The notes: generated from the sequence alone by a model not told the origin. A DNA stretch of 64,000 bases from Streptomyces cinerochromogenes (GCF_014648635.1 NZ_BMRM01000012.1:62001-126000), one strand, 5' to 3'. Positions 17,438 through 26,241 are shown, numbered from the stretch's first letter. Made by a program: numbers and translations.

Positions 17438-18325
17438 ATGGCATACCTGCTCGCCCTGCTGATGGGCGTCGGCGTCTGGGGCGTCTTCGCCGGCATCCGC
17501 ATGTACCGCGCGGACGCCAAGCTCCCCGGTGACCTCGCCGTCGCCCTGGAGGTCGGCGCCACCCGCACCGGCGCGGTCGGCTCGGTCGTCGACCGCCTCG
17601 GCATGCGCTACGCCCCCGCCGTGCTGCGCCTGATGGGCCCGCGCCTGGTCGCCAGGTACCGCCGCAGGATCGACCTCGCGGGCAACCCCGGCGGCCTGAC
17701 CATCGACCGCTACGCGGCCCGCCGCGCGGTCTACGGCGCCCTGGGAGCCGTCGGCTTCCTGGTCTTCCTCCTGCGCGGCCAGTGGTTCGTGGCCGTACTC
17801 CTCCTCCTGTTCGGCGCCTTCTGGACGGAGGTCGGCCTCTGGTCGGCGATCCGGGTCCGCAAGGACGTCATCGAACGCACCCTGCCCGACTTCCTGGACG
17901 TCCTCGCGGTCGTGGTCAGCGCGGGCCTCGGCTTCCGCCAGGCCCTGGACCGGGTCGCCTCCCGCTACGAGGGTCCCTGGGCCGACGAACTCCGCATCAC
18001 CCTGCGCCAGATGGACCTCGGCATGAGCCGCCGCCAGGCCTTCGCGGAGCTGAGGCGGAGAAACGACTCCGAGCAGGTGGCGATGTTCGTCACGGCCCTG
18101 CAGCAGGGCGAGGAACTGGGCGCGCCGATCGTCGACACCCTTGTCTCCCTGGCGAAGGACATGCGCCGCACCGACGCCCAGAACGCCCGCCGCAAGGCCG
18201 CGCGCGCGGTGCCCAAGGCCACGCTGATGATCACCACGTTCATGGTCCCGGCGACGATGCTCCTGCTGGGCGCGGGCCTCCTCCTGGGCTCCGGCGTGAA
18301 CTTCGGCTCGCTCACGGGGGAGTGA
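17438..18325 (+). CDS. tadC: TadC-type inner-membrane platform protein (T2SSF)
   Basis: A 295-residue second T2SSF platform protein. Membrane helices lie at about 2-22, 95-135 and 265-290. The central domain has LPDFLDVLAVVVSAGLGF and ALQQGEELGAPIVDTL. TadB and TadC act as a pair in all Tad systems. Eight bases separate its stop from the GTG of the sensor kinase gene, suggesting cotranscription. Confidence 0.93.
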   Translation: MAYLLALLMGVGVWGVFAGIRMYRADAKLPGDLAVALEVGATRTGAVGSVVDRLGMRYAPAVLRLMGPRLVARYRRRIDLAGNPGGLTIDRYAARRAVYGALGAVGFLVFLLRGQWFVAVLLLLFGAFWTEVGLWSAIRVRKDVIERTLPDFLDVLAVVVSAGLGFRQALDRVASRYEGPWADELRITLRQMDLGMSRRQAFAELRRRNDSEQVAMFVTALQQGEELGAPIVDTLVSLAKDMRRTDAQNARRKAARAVPKATLMITTFMVPATMLLLGAGLLLGSGVNFGSLTGE

Positions 18326-18333
18326 GGGACGGG

Positions 18334-20148
18334 GTGGCGGTGACGGGGCTCGCGGGGCGTGGGACGTGGAGGGGAGGGGTGCGTCTTGGGGGGTGGCTGC
18401 GGGGGAGGGCCGGAGGGGGCGTCGGGGGTGGGGCGGCTGGTGTCGAGGCGGGGAGGGACGAGTCGGGCGCCGGTGGGGTGGGGGGTGGTGTCGGGCCGGC
18501 GGACGGTAGGGGCTCGGCGGACGGCGCCGACCCGGAAGCCGCGCCCGCCCCGGCCGTCCTCCCCCCGGCCGAGCCGTCCGAGAAGCTCCAGATCAGCGCG
18601 CTCCAGGCGATGTGCCGCCAGGTCTTCGGCTTCCGCCTGGCGATGATCGTGGTGTCGGCCCCGGCGGCCCTCCTCAACGCGGCGCCCGGCCTGGGAGCCC
18701 GCCTGGTCGGCGCGGCCGTGGTCGTCACCTTCATGGTGTCCTACGTCCTCTTCCGCGACTGGGAACGCTTCGGCCCCCTCCTCCTGCGCCACCCCAGCCT
18801 GCTGGCCGCGGACACCGTCTTCGGCTCCTTCCTCCTCGTCTCGGCGGGCCCGGACACCACCCTCGCCTACGTCAGCGTCTGCACCCCCCTGCTGGCCGGT
18901 CTGGTCTACAGCTGGCGCGGCGCGGCCTGCTTCGCCTCGCTGCAGTCCCTGATCCTGCTCCTGGTCCAGGCCACCCTGAAGGCCGACCGGCACGCACCCG
19001 TCGCCGAGGCCCTGCTGCTGCCCGGCCTGTGCGTCATCGCCGGCGCCATGGGCTCGACCCTGCGCAACCTGATGCTCCGCTTCGGTGCCGCGACCCAGGC
19101 CCTGACGACGGTCCAGGCCCGCCTCGCGGCGGCGGAGGCGGTGAGCGCGGAACGCGCCCGCCTGGCCCGCGAGATGCACGACTCGGTGGCCAAGACCCTC
19201 TACGGCGTCGCCCTGGCGGCGGACGGCCTGGCGGCCACGGCCTCGACCGGGACCCCCGACCCGGCCCGCCTCAGAGAACAGGCGGAACTGGTCTCCCGCT
19301 CGGCCCGCAGGGCGGCGGCGGAGTCCCGGGAACTGCTGACGGACCTCCGCCGGAACGGACCGCAGACACCGGACCACGCCTCCCCGCTGTGGCAGGAACT
19401 GGAGCGGGAGGCCATGAACCTCACAAGCCGAACCGGCCTCCAGGTGACGTGCCACTGGGCTTGGGGGGAGGCGGACGGGTCCGGGAGGGAGACGAACGGG
19501 CGCGAGAGGGAGGCGAACGGGTCCGGGAGGGAGACGAACGGGCGCGAGAGGGAGGCGAACGGGGACTGGGGCGAGGCCGGAGGGACAGTGCCCGACGGGG
19601 CTCCGCCTGTCGGGGCCGTGTCCGAGGGGGCCGCGTCTGAGGGGGCCGTATCCGAAGAGGCCGTATCCGAGGGGGCCGCGTCCCACGGAGCTGCATCCGA
19701 CGTCGCTGCATCCGACGGCGCCCCGCCCCTCGCACCCCCGCCCCTCGCACCCCCGCCCCTCGCACCCCCGCCCCTCGCACCCCCGCCCCTCGCACCCCCG
19801 CCCCTCGCACCCGCCTTGACCCGTCACATCCTCGCCATCGCCACGGAGGCACTGGAGAACGCCCACCGCCACGCGTCGGCGACCCGCGTGGACGTACGGG
19901 CGTCGGTCGACGGTCACCTGCTCCGCCTGACCATCCACGACGACGGCATCGGCCTCCCACCCGGCACCACCCTGGAAAGGCTCCGCGGGTCCGGTCACTT
20001 CGGCCTGCTCGGCATGGCCGAACGCGCCGCGCAGGCGGGGGCCCGTATCCGTATCGGAAGGGGTACGCACGAGCGCGGTACGGAGGTACGCCTGGACATC
20101 CCCCTCCCCGCCCGCCACCCGTCGCCCCCGTACACCGGAAGCTCCTGA
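18334..20148 (+). CDS. Membrane sensor histidine kinase (NarL-type) with repeat insert
   Basis: A 604-residue kinase starting at GTG 18334 (GTG 18340 is an alternative). A Gly-rich lead of about 60 residues precedes several membrane helices (about 105-255). The HisKA_3 dimer helix has EMHDSVAKTLYG with phosphoacceptor His282. The ATPase domain is at the C-terminus (ATEALENAHRHA, DDGIGLP, GHFGLLGMAERA). Between them lies an insert of about 100 residues made of DNA minisatellites: a tandem GSGRETN/GREREAN block, SEGA-type repeats and six PPLAP units. Such a linker is unusual for this family. Its partner is the next gene, and both sit inside the Tad locus. Confidence 0.9.
   Translation: MAVTGLAGRGTWRGGVRLGGWLRGRAGGGVGGGAAGVEAGRDESGAGGVGGGVGPADGRGSADGADPEAAPAPAVLPPAEPSEKLQISALQAMCRQVFGFRLAMIVVSAPAALLNAAPGLGARLVGAAVVVTFMVSYVLFRDWERFGPLLLRHPSLLAADTVFGSFLLVSAGPDTTLAYVSVCTPLLAGLVYSWRGAACFASLQSLILLLVQATLKADRHAPVAEALLLPGLCVIAGAMGSTLRNLMLRFGAATQALTTVQARLAAAEAVSAERARLAREMHDSVAKTLYGVALAADGLAATASTGTPDPARLREQAELVSRSARRAAAESRELLTDLRRNGPQTPDHASPLWQELEREAMNLTSRTGLQVTCHWAWGEADGSGRETNGREREANGSGRETNGREREANGDWGEAGGTVPDGAPPVGAVSEGAASEGAVSEEAVSEGAASHGAASDVAASDGAPPLAPPPLAPPPLAPPPLAPPPLAPPPLAPALTRHILAIATEALENAHRHASATRVDVRASVDGHLLRLTIHDDGIGLPPGTTLERLRGSGHFGLLGMAERAAQAGARIRIGRGTHERGTEVRLDIPLPARHPSPPYTGSS
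19477..19560 (+). repeat. Exact 42-bp tandem duplication inside kinase gene
   Basis: Two identical 42-bp units (19477-19518 and 19519-19560) lie in frame, so each adds 14 residues (GSGRETNGREREAN). Each unit is itself an imperfect 21-bp doublet. Identical copies suggest recent slippage or unequal recombination. Confidence 0.95.
19726..19812 (+). repeat. 15-bp tandem repeat (5 exact copies plus partial) inside kinase gene
   Basis: CCCCTCGCACCCCCG is repeated exactly from 19726 to 19800, with a sixth partial copy to 19812. It encodes six PPLAP pentapeptides. Copy-number change would keep the frame, so linker length could vary between isolates. Confidence 0.97.
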
Positions 20149-20159
20149 GAGGAGGCACC

Positions 20160-20951
20160 ATGCGGCCCTCACGCGCCCCAAGGCCGTCCCACCGCGAACT
20201 CGACGTCGAGAGCAAGCCGTTCCCACCCTCGGCGCCGGCCGCGCCCCCGTTGCGGCTCCTGGTCGCCGACGACAATCCCGTGGTCCGCGCCGGCCTGACG
20301 GCCCTGCTGTCGGGACGCCCGGACACCACGGTGGTGGCGGAGGCACGGGACGGCCGGGAGGCGTACGAGGCGGCGGTGCGGCACCGGCCCGACGTCATCC
20401 TCCTCGACGTCCGCATGCCGGGAGTCGACGGAATCTCGGCGTTGCCCCACCTGGTGGGGCTGGCCCCCGTCATGATGCTCACCTACAGCCATGAGACGGA
20501 GACCGTGCGGGAGGCGCTGCGGCTGGGGGCGGGGGGATACCTGGTGCACGGCGAGTTCACGACGGAGCAGTTGGTGCGGGCGGTGCGGGATGTCCGGGAG
20601 GGGAGACCGCATGTGACGCCGGGGGCGGCAAGGGCGTTGCTGGATGATCTCCGAAGGGATGCACCTGCACATGCTGCGACTCAACACCCGGTAATTTCGG
20701 CGGATTCACCCCCCTCTAATCTTTCGCATCTGCAACCATCTGTGGGACAGTCGTTCCGGTCGCGGTTCCGGCTGAGTACGAGGGAGGCGGAGATCATGGA
20801 CCTCATCGCGTCCGGCATGACCAACCAGCAGATCGCCGCCGCCTGCTTCATCAGCGAGAAGACGGTCAAGAACCACATCAACCGCATCTTCGCCAAGCTC
20901 CACAGCACCACGAGGTCCCAGGCGACGGCGAAGTGGCTGGGGGTGGCTTGA
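20160..20951 (+). CDS. NarL/LuxR-family response regulator
   Basis: A 263-residue partner of the preceding kinase, 11 bases downstream. The receiver domain spans about 31-150, with acidic pair Asp37/38, phosphoacceptor Asp83 (LLDVRMPG) and Thr108. The usually invariant Lys is replaced by His130 (GYLVHGEF). The C-terminal LuxR helix-turn-helix (about 195-255) has LSTREAEIMDLIASGMTNQQ. A Ser/His-rich linker of about 40 residues, with notably lower GC, joins them. It probably controls Tad pilus genes, inferred from position alone. Confidence 0.93.
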   Translation: MRPSRAPRPSHRELDVESKPFPPSAPAAPPLRLLVADDNPVVRAGLTALLSGRPDTTVVAEARDGREAYEAAVRHRPDVILLDVRMPGVDGISALPHLVGLAPVMMLTYSHETETVREALRLGAGGYLVHGEFTTEQLVRAVRDVREGRPHVTPGAARALLDDLRRDAPAHAATQHPVISADSPPSNLSHLQPSVGQSFRSRFRLSTREAEIMDLIASGMTNQQIAAACFISEKTVKNHINRIFAKLHSTTRSQATAKWLGVA

Positions 20952-21076
20952 AATGCGGCGGCCGGGGAGGAACCCGGGGAGGAAATGGGCCTGGGGTTGG
21001 GTCCTTGGGCCCTCTGGCGCGAGTCGGCCCGGGCTTTACGTTGCCGGAGTCCGCAGCGAAGCCGGAGGGGAGCGCC

Positions 21077-21262
21077 ATGAGCGACTGGATGCTGAAGTTG
21101 ATGGTTGCGATGCAGCGTCGCACCGACGACAGGGGGCAGACCGCCGTCGAGTACCTCGGGATCATCGCGGTGGTGGTGGCGATTGTGCTGGCGGTCACGG
21201 GTACCAGCATCGGATCGGCGATCCTCGACAAGATCATGTCGCAGATCAACAAGATCGTGTGA
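21077..21262 (+). CDS. flp: Flp-type major pilin precursor
   Basis: A 61-residue class IVb prepilin. A 20-residue leader ends in DDRG, cleavage would give Gln21, and Glu25-Tyr26 form the canonical +5/+6 EY pair, followed by a hydrophobic helix. The small size fits Flp pilins. The start follows GGAGGGGAGC. The stop overlaps the GTG of the next gene. The 125 bases upstream hold no gene and may carry a separate promoter for high pilin output. Confidence 0.92.
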   Translation: MSDWMLKLMVAMQRRTDDRGQTAVEYLGIIAVVVAIVLAVTGTSIGSAILDKIMSQINKIV

Positions 21263-21870
21263 GGCGCCTTCGCCGTCACGGCGATGCCGGGCAGGCCTTC
21301 CCCATCTACATCACGGTGGTGGCGGGCCTGCTCTTTCTTGCGTTCGCCTATCTCGCGGTGGGCCAGGCCGCGGTGAACCGCGGTGGCGCTCAGACGGCGG
21401 CCGACGCAGCGGTGCTGGCGGCGGCCCAGAACGGGCGTGACCAACTGGCGGCCGCATGGGCCACCGACCTGCTCGACCCGGACAAGTGGCAGGACGTCTT
21501 CGAGGGCAAGGTGCCTCTGGACAACCCGTGCGGGCGCGCGGAGCAACTTGCAGCCCAGAACGACGCGACACTGCAAGACTGCAATTGGCAGCTCCTGCGG
21601 TACACGGTCGATGTCGAAACCAACAAGTCGGTCGGAGACTCCGTCGTCCCGGGTACGGAGGACATCCACTCCACGGCTTCTGCCGCGGCCGTCATCGAAC
21701 CGCGCTGTACTTTCGACCTCCCAGGTGAGCCCGATGAGGACGAAAAGCTGCCCCAACTCACGTGCGACGGCAAGCCCTGGGAGCTGGATCCGGAAGACGG
21801 AGCGACCCTGCCCGCGCCCGAGGACCTCTTCGATGTTCACCTGGCCGACGGACAAGCTCACGATGATTGA
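21259..21870 (+). CDS. TadG-like pilus protein
   Basis: A 203-residue protein with GTG start overlapping the pilin stop (GTGA). A basic start with DAGQAFP is followed by one hydrophobic helix (about 15-35). AAVNRGGAQTAADAAVLAAA is typical of putative Flp/TadE/G (Tad) N-terminal domains. The exported part is acidic with four Cys. It is shorter than classical TadG with a VWA domain. It is probably a minor or anchoring pilin-like protein of the Tad system. Confidence 0.85.
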   Translation: MRRLRRHGDAGQAFPIYITVVAGLLFLAFAYLAVGQAAVNRGGAQTAADAAVLAAAQNGRDQLAAAWATDLLDPDKWQDVFEGKVPLDNPCGRAEQLAAQNDATLQDCNWQLLRYTVDVETNKSVGDSVVPGTEDIHSTASAAAVIEPRCTFDLPGEPDEDEKLPQLTCDGKPWELDPEDGATLPAPEDLFDVHLADGQAHDD

Positions 21871-21892
21871 TGAAGGAAACGGAGCGATGATC

Positions 21893-22468
21893 ATGCGGTT
21901 CACTGCGAAGGCCCGCAGGGGGATGGTCGCGCTGACCGTTGCTGCTGGGCTGGCCGTTGTCGTTTCCGGTTGCGGCGGCGGAGGGAACGACGACAAAAAG
22001 CCGGAGACCTCTGCGACAGCTTCCAGGACCGATGGCTCCCAGCCGACTGCCCAGGAGGGACAGTCGGAGGAGCCGTTGGCGGAACTCAAGGGGCAGGACG
22101 GCCTCCTGCTCCAAATCACCGCCGCCCAGCGGGACTCCGGCGGATTCATCACTGTGAATGGAAACCTGAAGAACGAGGGCGCGCAGTCGGTGGTCATTCC
22201 GTCCGCACTTCGTGGTGACGAGACAGAAATCGTCCAGCACGGGACGTCTCTGGGTGGCGCGACCCTTGTGGACGCCAAGGGCAAGAAGCGGTACTACGTG
22301 TTGCGGGACACGGACGGGCGGCCCCTCACCACTACCGGTCTGACCACGATCCAACCGGGACAAACCATTCCGGTGTTCATGCAATTCCCCTCGCCACCCA
22401 CGAACACCACCGAGGTGATCCTCCAGCTGCCCACCTTTTCCAGCGCCGGCATCCAGATCTCCGGGTGA
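21893..22468 (+). CDS. Putative lipoprotein in Tad locus
   Basis: A 191-residue protein. ATG 21893 is preferred (GGAG 8 bases upstream); in-frame ATGs at 21863 and 21887 also exist. The N-terminus is a lipoprotein signal with lipobox VVSGC, followed by a Gly/Asp-rich linker. The mature domain (about 60-190) looks like a beta-sandwich (TVNGNLKNEGAQSVVIP), similar in style to DUF4352-type or cohesin-like surface domains, but I cannot name the family. It could be a surface anchor for the pilus. GC is lower than its neighbours. Confidence 0.8.
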   Translation: MRFTAKARRGMVALTVAAGLAVVVSGCGGGGNDDKKPETSATASRTDGSQPTAQEGQSEEPLAELKGQDGLLLQITAAQRDSGGFITVNGNLKNEGAQSVVIPSALRGDETEIVQHGTSLGGATLVDAKGKKRYYVLRDTDGRPLTTTGLTTIQPGQTIPVFMQFPSPPTNTTEVILQLPTFSSAGIQISG

Positions 22469-22475
22469 GGCCCCA

Positions 22476-23099
22476 GTGACCACCACACCCCGCCTCGCCC
22501 TCACCTCCGCCGCCCTGCTGCTCATCGCGTACCTGCCCGCCACCCCCGCGACGGCCGACGACACCGGCCCCAGCGAACCCCCCGGCACCGAACCCTCCGC
22601 CGCCGCCCCGGTGAAGGTCGACCCCACGGATCCGGACCTGAAGCTTCCGGAGGGCGCCACGCTGGCCGAGGCCAAGGTGCTGGACATCAAGTCGGTCGTG
22701 GAGGAACAGAGCGGGGACGAGCGACGTGAGGACACCAACGCCGATGTGACGTTCGCCCTCCAGGCGGAGGTGCTGTTCGGCAAGGACAGCGCGAAGATCA
22801 GCCCGGAGGCCACATCGCGCATCGCCGGTATCGCCGAGGAGATCAGGAAGCAGAACGCCACCCGGGTCCGCGTCTTCGGCTTCACCGACAACCTTGGCTC
22901 CTCCGCCCACGGCGACACCCTCTCCAAGCAGCGTGCCAACGCTGTACAGGCCGTGCTGGACCAGGACCTGAACAGCCCGACGATCACCTTCGACGTCCGC
23001 GGCTACGGCGAGCAGTACCCGATCGCCGACAACGCGACCGAGGAGGGCCGCCGGAAGAACCGACGCGTGGAGGTGACGTTCCCCCGCACCCAGCAGTGA
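22476..23099 (+). CDS. Secreted OmpA-like (peptidoglycan-binding) protein
   Basis: A 207-residue protein with GTG start. A signal peptide covers residues 1-27. A Pro-rich spacer precedes a C-terminal OmpA/MotB domain (about 90-207) with VLFGKDSAKIS, VFGFTDNLGS and RANAVQAVL. Domains of this type bind peptidoglycan. At the end of the Tad operon it may anchor the pilus to the cell wall, a job done by outer-membrane proteins in Gram-negatives. It begins 7 bases after the lipoprotein stop. Confidence 0.92.
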   Translation: MTTTPRLALTSAALLLIAYLPATPATADDTGPSEPPGTEPSAAAPVKVDPTDPDLKLPEGATLAEAKVLDIKSVVEEQSGDERREDTNADVTFALQAEVLFGKDSAKISPEATSRIAGIAEEIRKQNATRVRVFGFTDNLGSSAHGDTLSKQRANAVQAVLDQDLNSPTITFDVRGYGEQYPIADNATEEGRRKNRRVEVTFPRTQQ

Positions 23100-23196
23100 C
23101 CGCAAGCATCGGTCAGGGACGCTTTCCAGCCGACTGTGCTCCGTAGCAGCGTCAGGAGTCCGTGACGCCTCGACGCCTCGGCTATCGTGCCGGTGT

Positions 23197-23213
23197 TGTC
23201 CGTGTTACGGACA
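23197..23213. promoter_or_regulatory. Perfect 7-bp-arm palindrome ahead of WXG100-like cluster
   Basis: TGTCCGT-GTT-ACGGACA is a perfect inverted repeat in the 170-base gap after the OmpA-like gene. It precedes the 23.3-26.8 kb cluster and is placed like an operator. The regulator is unknown. Confidence 0.45.
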
Positions 23214-23272
23214 GAGACATCATGGACACTGTGCGCAAGCGTCGAGGTGCTGACTGCATGGGAGAGGGCGGA

Positions 23273-23491
23273 GTGACCGAGGGCGCGGGGGCCCTGTCGG
23301 CGACCGCCGCAGCCGTGGAAGCCGCGGGCACGGGAAACACCGTTCTCATCGGCGCGAGGGCCGCCCCTACGGCAGTCCGCACACGTCGGCGTCGCGCCGA
23401 ACCCGCCGGCCGACAGCTGGCTGCGCCGAACGGGCCGGTGCCCGGGAGCCGGCGGCCGCACGGAAACAGCAACCACGGGGAGAGGCCCTGA
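23273..23491 (+). CDS. Small hypothetical protein
   Basis: A possible 72-residue gene with GTG start (ATG 23258 also in frame) and GGAGAGGGCGGA upstream. It ends one base before the next ATG, an operon-like spacing. The first half is Ala/Gly/Thr-rich and could be a helix; the second half is basic and proline-rich like non-coding GC-rich sequence. No family recognised. It could be a leader peptide or chance frame. Confidence 0.35.
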   Translation: MTEGAGALSATAAAVEAAGTGNTVLIGARAAPTAVRTRRRRAEPAGRQLAAPNGPVPGSRRPHGNSNHGERP

Positions 23492-23492
23492 C

Positions 23493-23984
23493 ATGGCGTG
23501 GGACGAGTGGGAGCAGCTCAAAACCGGTGCGAAGGAACGCGGCTCCACACGCATGCAGCTCAACCACCTCGCCGACCCGATCGACACGGGCAGCAGTACC
23601 TACGGCGACCTCAAGGTCAGCAACAGCGATCTCGTGGCCATCGGCAAAGAGGCCCACTCCCTCTACGACCAGCTGTGGAACAAGGCCCGGGTGGCGCAGT
23701 CGACGAGCGAGTCCGCGGCCGGTGATCTGGCGAAGCAGGGCTTCACCCTGGGCAAGGGGCTGAAACACGTCGCCCAGCGCTGGGACGACCAGCTCAGGTC
23801 GCTGCTGGACGCGTGCGCACAGATCTCCAACCACATGCACGTCACCAAGAAGATCCACTCCGGCGACGACGGCTACATCGGTCGGCAGATGAGCAGCATC
23901 GACGCCCTGGACGCCGGTTTCGACGACCGCGCGGGCGAGCCGGGCAGGAAGAACCCGGTCTACTACCCCGAGAAGAAGCACTGA
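23493..23984 (+). CDS. WXG100-like helical protein
   Basis: A 163-residue protein with a GGGGAG ribosome site. It starts with MAWDEWEQLK and is predicted helical, with about 40-120 resembling an ESX-type helical hairpin (RVAQSTSESAAGDLAKQGF then RWDDQLRSLLDACAQI). It lacks a signal peptide, as ESX/WXG100 proteins do. It lies 13 bases before a large WXG100-like gene, so the two probably form a substrate/partner pair. The basic C-terminus (NPVYYPEKKH) carries YYPEKK, which only loosely recalls YxxxD/E T7SS signals. Confidence 0.75.
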   Translation: MAWDEWEQLKTGAKERGSTRMQLNHLADPIDTGSSTYGDLKVSNSDLVAIGKEAHSLYDQLWNKARVAQSTSESAAGDLAKQGFTLGKGLKHVAQRWDDQLRSLLDACAQISNHMHVTKKIHSGDDGYIGRQMSSIDALDAGFDDRAGEPGRKNPVYYPEKKH

Positions 23985-23997
23985 GCGAGGCCGCCGA

Positions 23998-26241
23998 GTG
24001 AAGTTCTCAGACCTCTATCAAGCCAACTTCCAGCAGCTCGACGACGCGGTGCACGACTGGGGCCTGCTCGTCCGCAACCTGACGGACCTGCAGAAGCAGG
24101 CACGGGACGGACTGCACGACAAGGCGGTCAAGGCGGACTGGCACGGCGTCAACGCCTCCGTCTCCAAGGAGTTCATCGGCAAGACCGCCGGCGAGTTCGA
24201 GGACGCCACCAAGGAGGCGTCCTCCATCCACAAGATCCTTCAGGACACGCGGGACGAGCTGAAGCAGTACAAGGAGCAACTGCACCAGGTCATCGAGGAC
24301 GGCCGCAAGAAGAACCTCACCGTGGTGCCGTCCGGCGACGGCGGCTTCACCGTCACCATGGCCGTCCATCCGGACCGCGCCGGACACGGGACCGAGGTCT
24401 CCGATCACAGCGTCGCGGACGAGGAGCACCTGCGCGACGAGGTGCAGAGGATCCTCGGCAACGCAGCCAGGAGCGACAGCACGGCCACCGACGTCCTCAT
24501 GGCGCTCGTCGACGAGAGCACGTACGGCTTCTCCGGAGCCGTCTACCAGAACCGGGACGCGGCTGCGAGAGCCGTCCGGGAGGCCGACGAGCTGGCGGAA
24601 CTGGCGCGGAAGGACCCGTCGAAGCTCACATCGGCCGACTTCGACAAGATCAACGCCGGTTTGAAGCAGTACCACGACGACCCTCTGTTCGCCGAGGAGT
24701 TCGCCGAGCGGCTCGGCGCCCGGGGGACGGAGAGGTTCTGGCTCGGCCTCAACGACAACCGCGAGGGCGCGCACCTGGCCTACGACCGCGGATACAAGTA
24801 CGCCGAGCTGCAGAAGAACCTGAGCCTGACCCTGGCCACCGCGAGCCAGTCGGACAGCGCGGGCATGGAGGCGTGGAAACAGCAGGTCATCACCTCCGGC
24901 AACAAGGCCGTCGGTACCCACGGCGACGTGCTGGGCTTCCAGGTGATGAGCAACCTCATGCGCAACGGTGACTTCGACGACCGGTTCATGACCGATTACG
25001 GCCGCGCGCTGATGAAGACCGAGCGGTTCTATACGCACGACGGCGAGGACACGGCCTGGCAGGCGAACATCTGCCCCCGGCTCAACCACCAGGGATCCGA
25101 CGGCGGCTGGGACCCGCTCAACGGGTACCTGAAGGGCCTGGCGAACAACCCCGCAGCCGCCACGGACTTCTTCAACGACGACTTCGTCCCGCAGGACGGC
25201 GACCACAAGAAGGCCGTCTCCAACTTCGACTACCTCTTCAAGCAGCGTCAGTGGCCCATGGACATCCACGACACCCACGATGTCCACAGCATCGCCGGCC
25301 AGAACTACCTCGCCCAGGCCCTGGAGGCGGCGACCACCGGCCACCCGGCGGGCGAGATCCCCACGGCCGACACCCCGGCACACACCAGTGCCCAGACCAA
25401 ACTGTTCGAGGAGATCGTCTCCGCCACAGCGGACAAACAGGAACTCCTCACCGACCGCGGCTACATGTCCGACAGCATGGGCCAGATCGCCTCGGAATAT
25501 CTGCCGGACATCAACCGGGCCAACAGCGACTTGCCGCACACGGACCTGCTCTATCCCATCGATGGTGCTGCGGCCGATCTCGATGGGCGGAACGTGAACA
25601 AGTTCCTGTTCGCCGTGGGGCAGAACCCCGAGGGGTACGCTGCCGTCGAAGTCGGCCAGAAGGCCTACATGTCGAATCTGCTGCAGCACCACTTGAACCC
25701 CGACCTGCCGGCCGACCACCGTTTCACCAGCGACCACAAACTCCTCGTTCAGACCGTCGCCGAGAGGAGCGGCGAGGTCTCCGGGATCCTCAGCCAGGCC
25801 CGCATGGAGGCCATCGGCAGCGTGGCGAAGGGAAAGGACGACTCCTTCGACCACGCTGTCGCCCAATATCAGAACCTGGCCTCTGGCGGCGTCGGTACGG
25901 TCGTCGGCGTAGGCACGTCATTCATCGGCTCCCCCGCGGCCGGCGCGGTTGTCGGCGGCGCGGCAGGCACCGCGACAGGCGCGGCCTTGCAGTGGCTGTT
26001 CCAGGATGTCCAGGGCAGCGCGGCGGATGATGCTCAGGACGACGAAGGAAAACTCTGGGACCGTGGCCTGCATGGGAACTCTGCGTACGCGCAAAAGGCG
26101 ACGGAACAAGCCGTGAAGCGATACCACTTGAGTTCAGACCTAGTGACATACGCGGCAAATTCGGCCCATCAGGGCTATCAGAACTCGTGGGCTGTTGTTC
26201 ACGGTCAGACGCCGGGCAGTGCCTCGGACATCCCGGGGTGA
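23998..26241 (+). CDS. Large WXG100-like putative type VII substrate
   Basis: A 747-residue protein with GTG start. Residues 1-105 form the WXG100-like helical hairpin (DWHGVNASVSKEF has the W-x-G turn near 44-46). A long alpha-helical region (120-600) has no motif I recognise; it resembles the DUF6571-type streptomycete family but I am not certain. Residues 626-665 are a Gly/Ala zipper (VGGAAGTATGAALQWLF) that could insert in membranes. There is no signal peptide. GC falls in the last 250 bases. It may be a secreted effector, with the downstream lipoprotein as partner or protector. Confidence 0.8.
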   Translation: MKFSDLYQANFQQLDDAVHDWGLLVRNLTDLQKQARDGLHDKAVKADWHGVNASVSKEFIGKTAGEFEDATKEASSIHKILQDTRDELKQYKEQLHQVIEDGRKKNLTVVPSGDGGFTVTMAVHPDRAGHGTEVSDHSVADEEHLRDEVQRILGNAARSDSTATDVLMALVDESTYGFSGAVYQNRDAAARAVREADELAELARKDPSKLTSADFDKINAGLKQYHDDPLFAEEFAERLGARGTERFWLGLNDNREGAHLAYDRGYKYAELQKNLSLTLATASQSDSAGMEAWKQQVITSGNKAVGTHGDVLGFQVMSNLMRNGDFDDRFMTDYGRALMKTERFYTHDGEDTAWQANICPRLNHQGSDGGWDPLNGYLKGLANNPAAATDFFNDDFVPQDGDHKKAVSNFDYLFKQRQWPMDIHDTHDVHSIAGQNYLAQALEAATTGHPAGEIPTADTPAHTSAQTKLFEEIVSATADKQELLTDRGYMSDSMGQIASEYLPDINRANSDLPHTDLLYPIDGAAADLDGRNVNKFLFAVGQNPEGYAAVEVGQKAYMSNLLQHHLNPDLPADHRFTSDHKLLVQTVAERSGEVSGILSQARMEAIGSVAKGKDDSFDHAVAQYQNLASGGVGTVVGVGTSFIGSPAAGAVVGGAAGTATGAALQWLFQDVQGSAADDAQDDEGKLWDRGLHGNSAYAQKATEQAVKRYHLSSDLVTYAANSAHQGYQNSWAVVHGQTPGSASDIPG

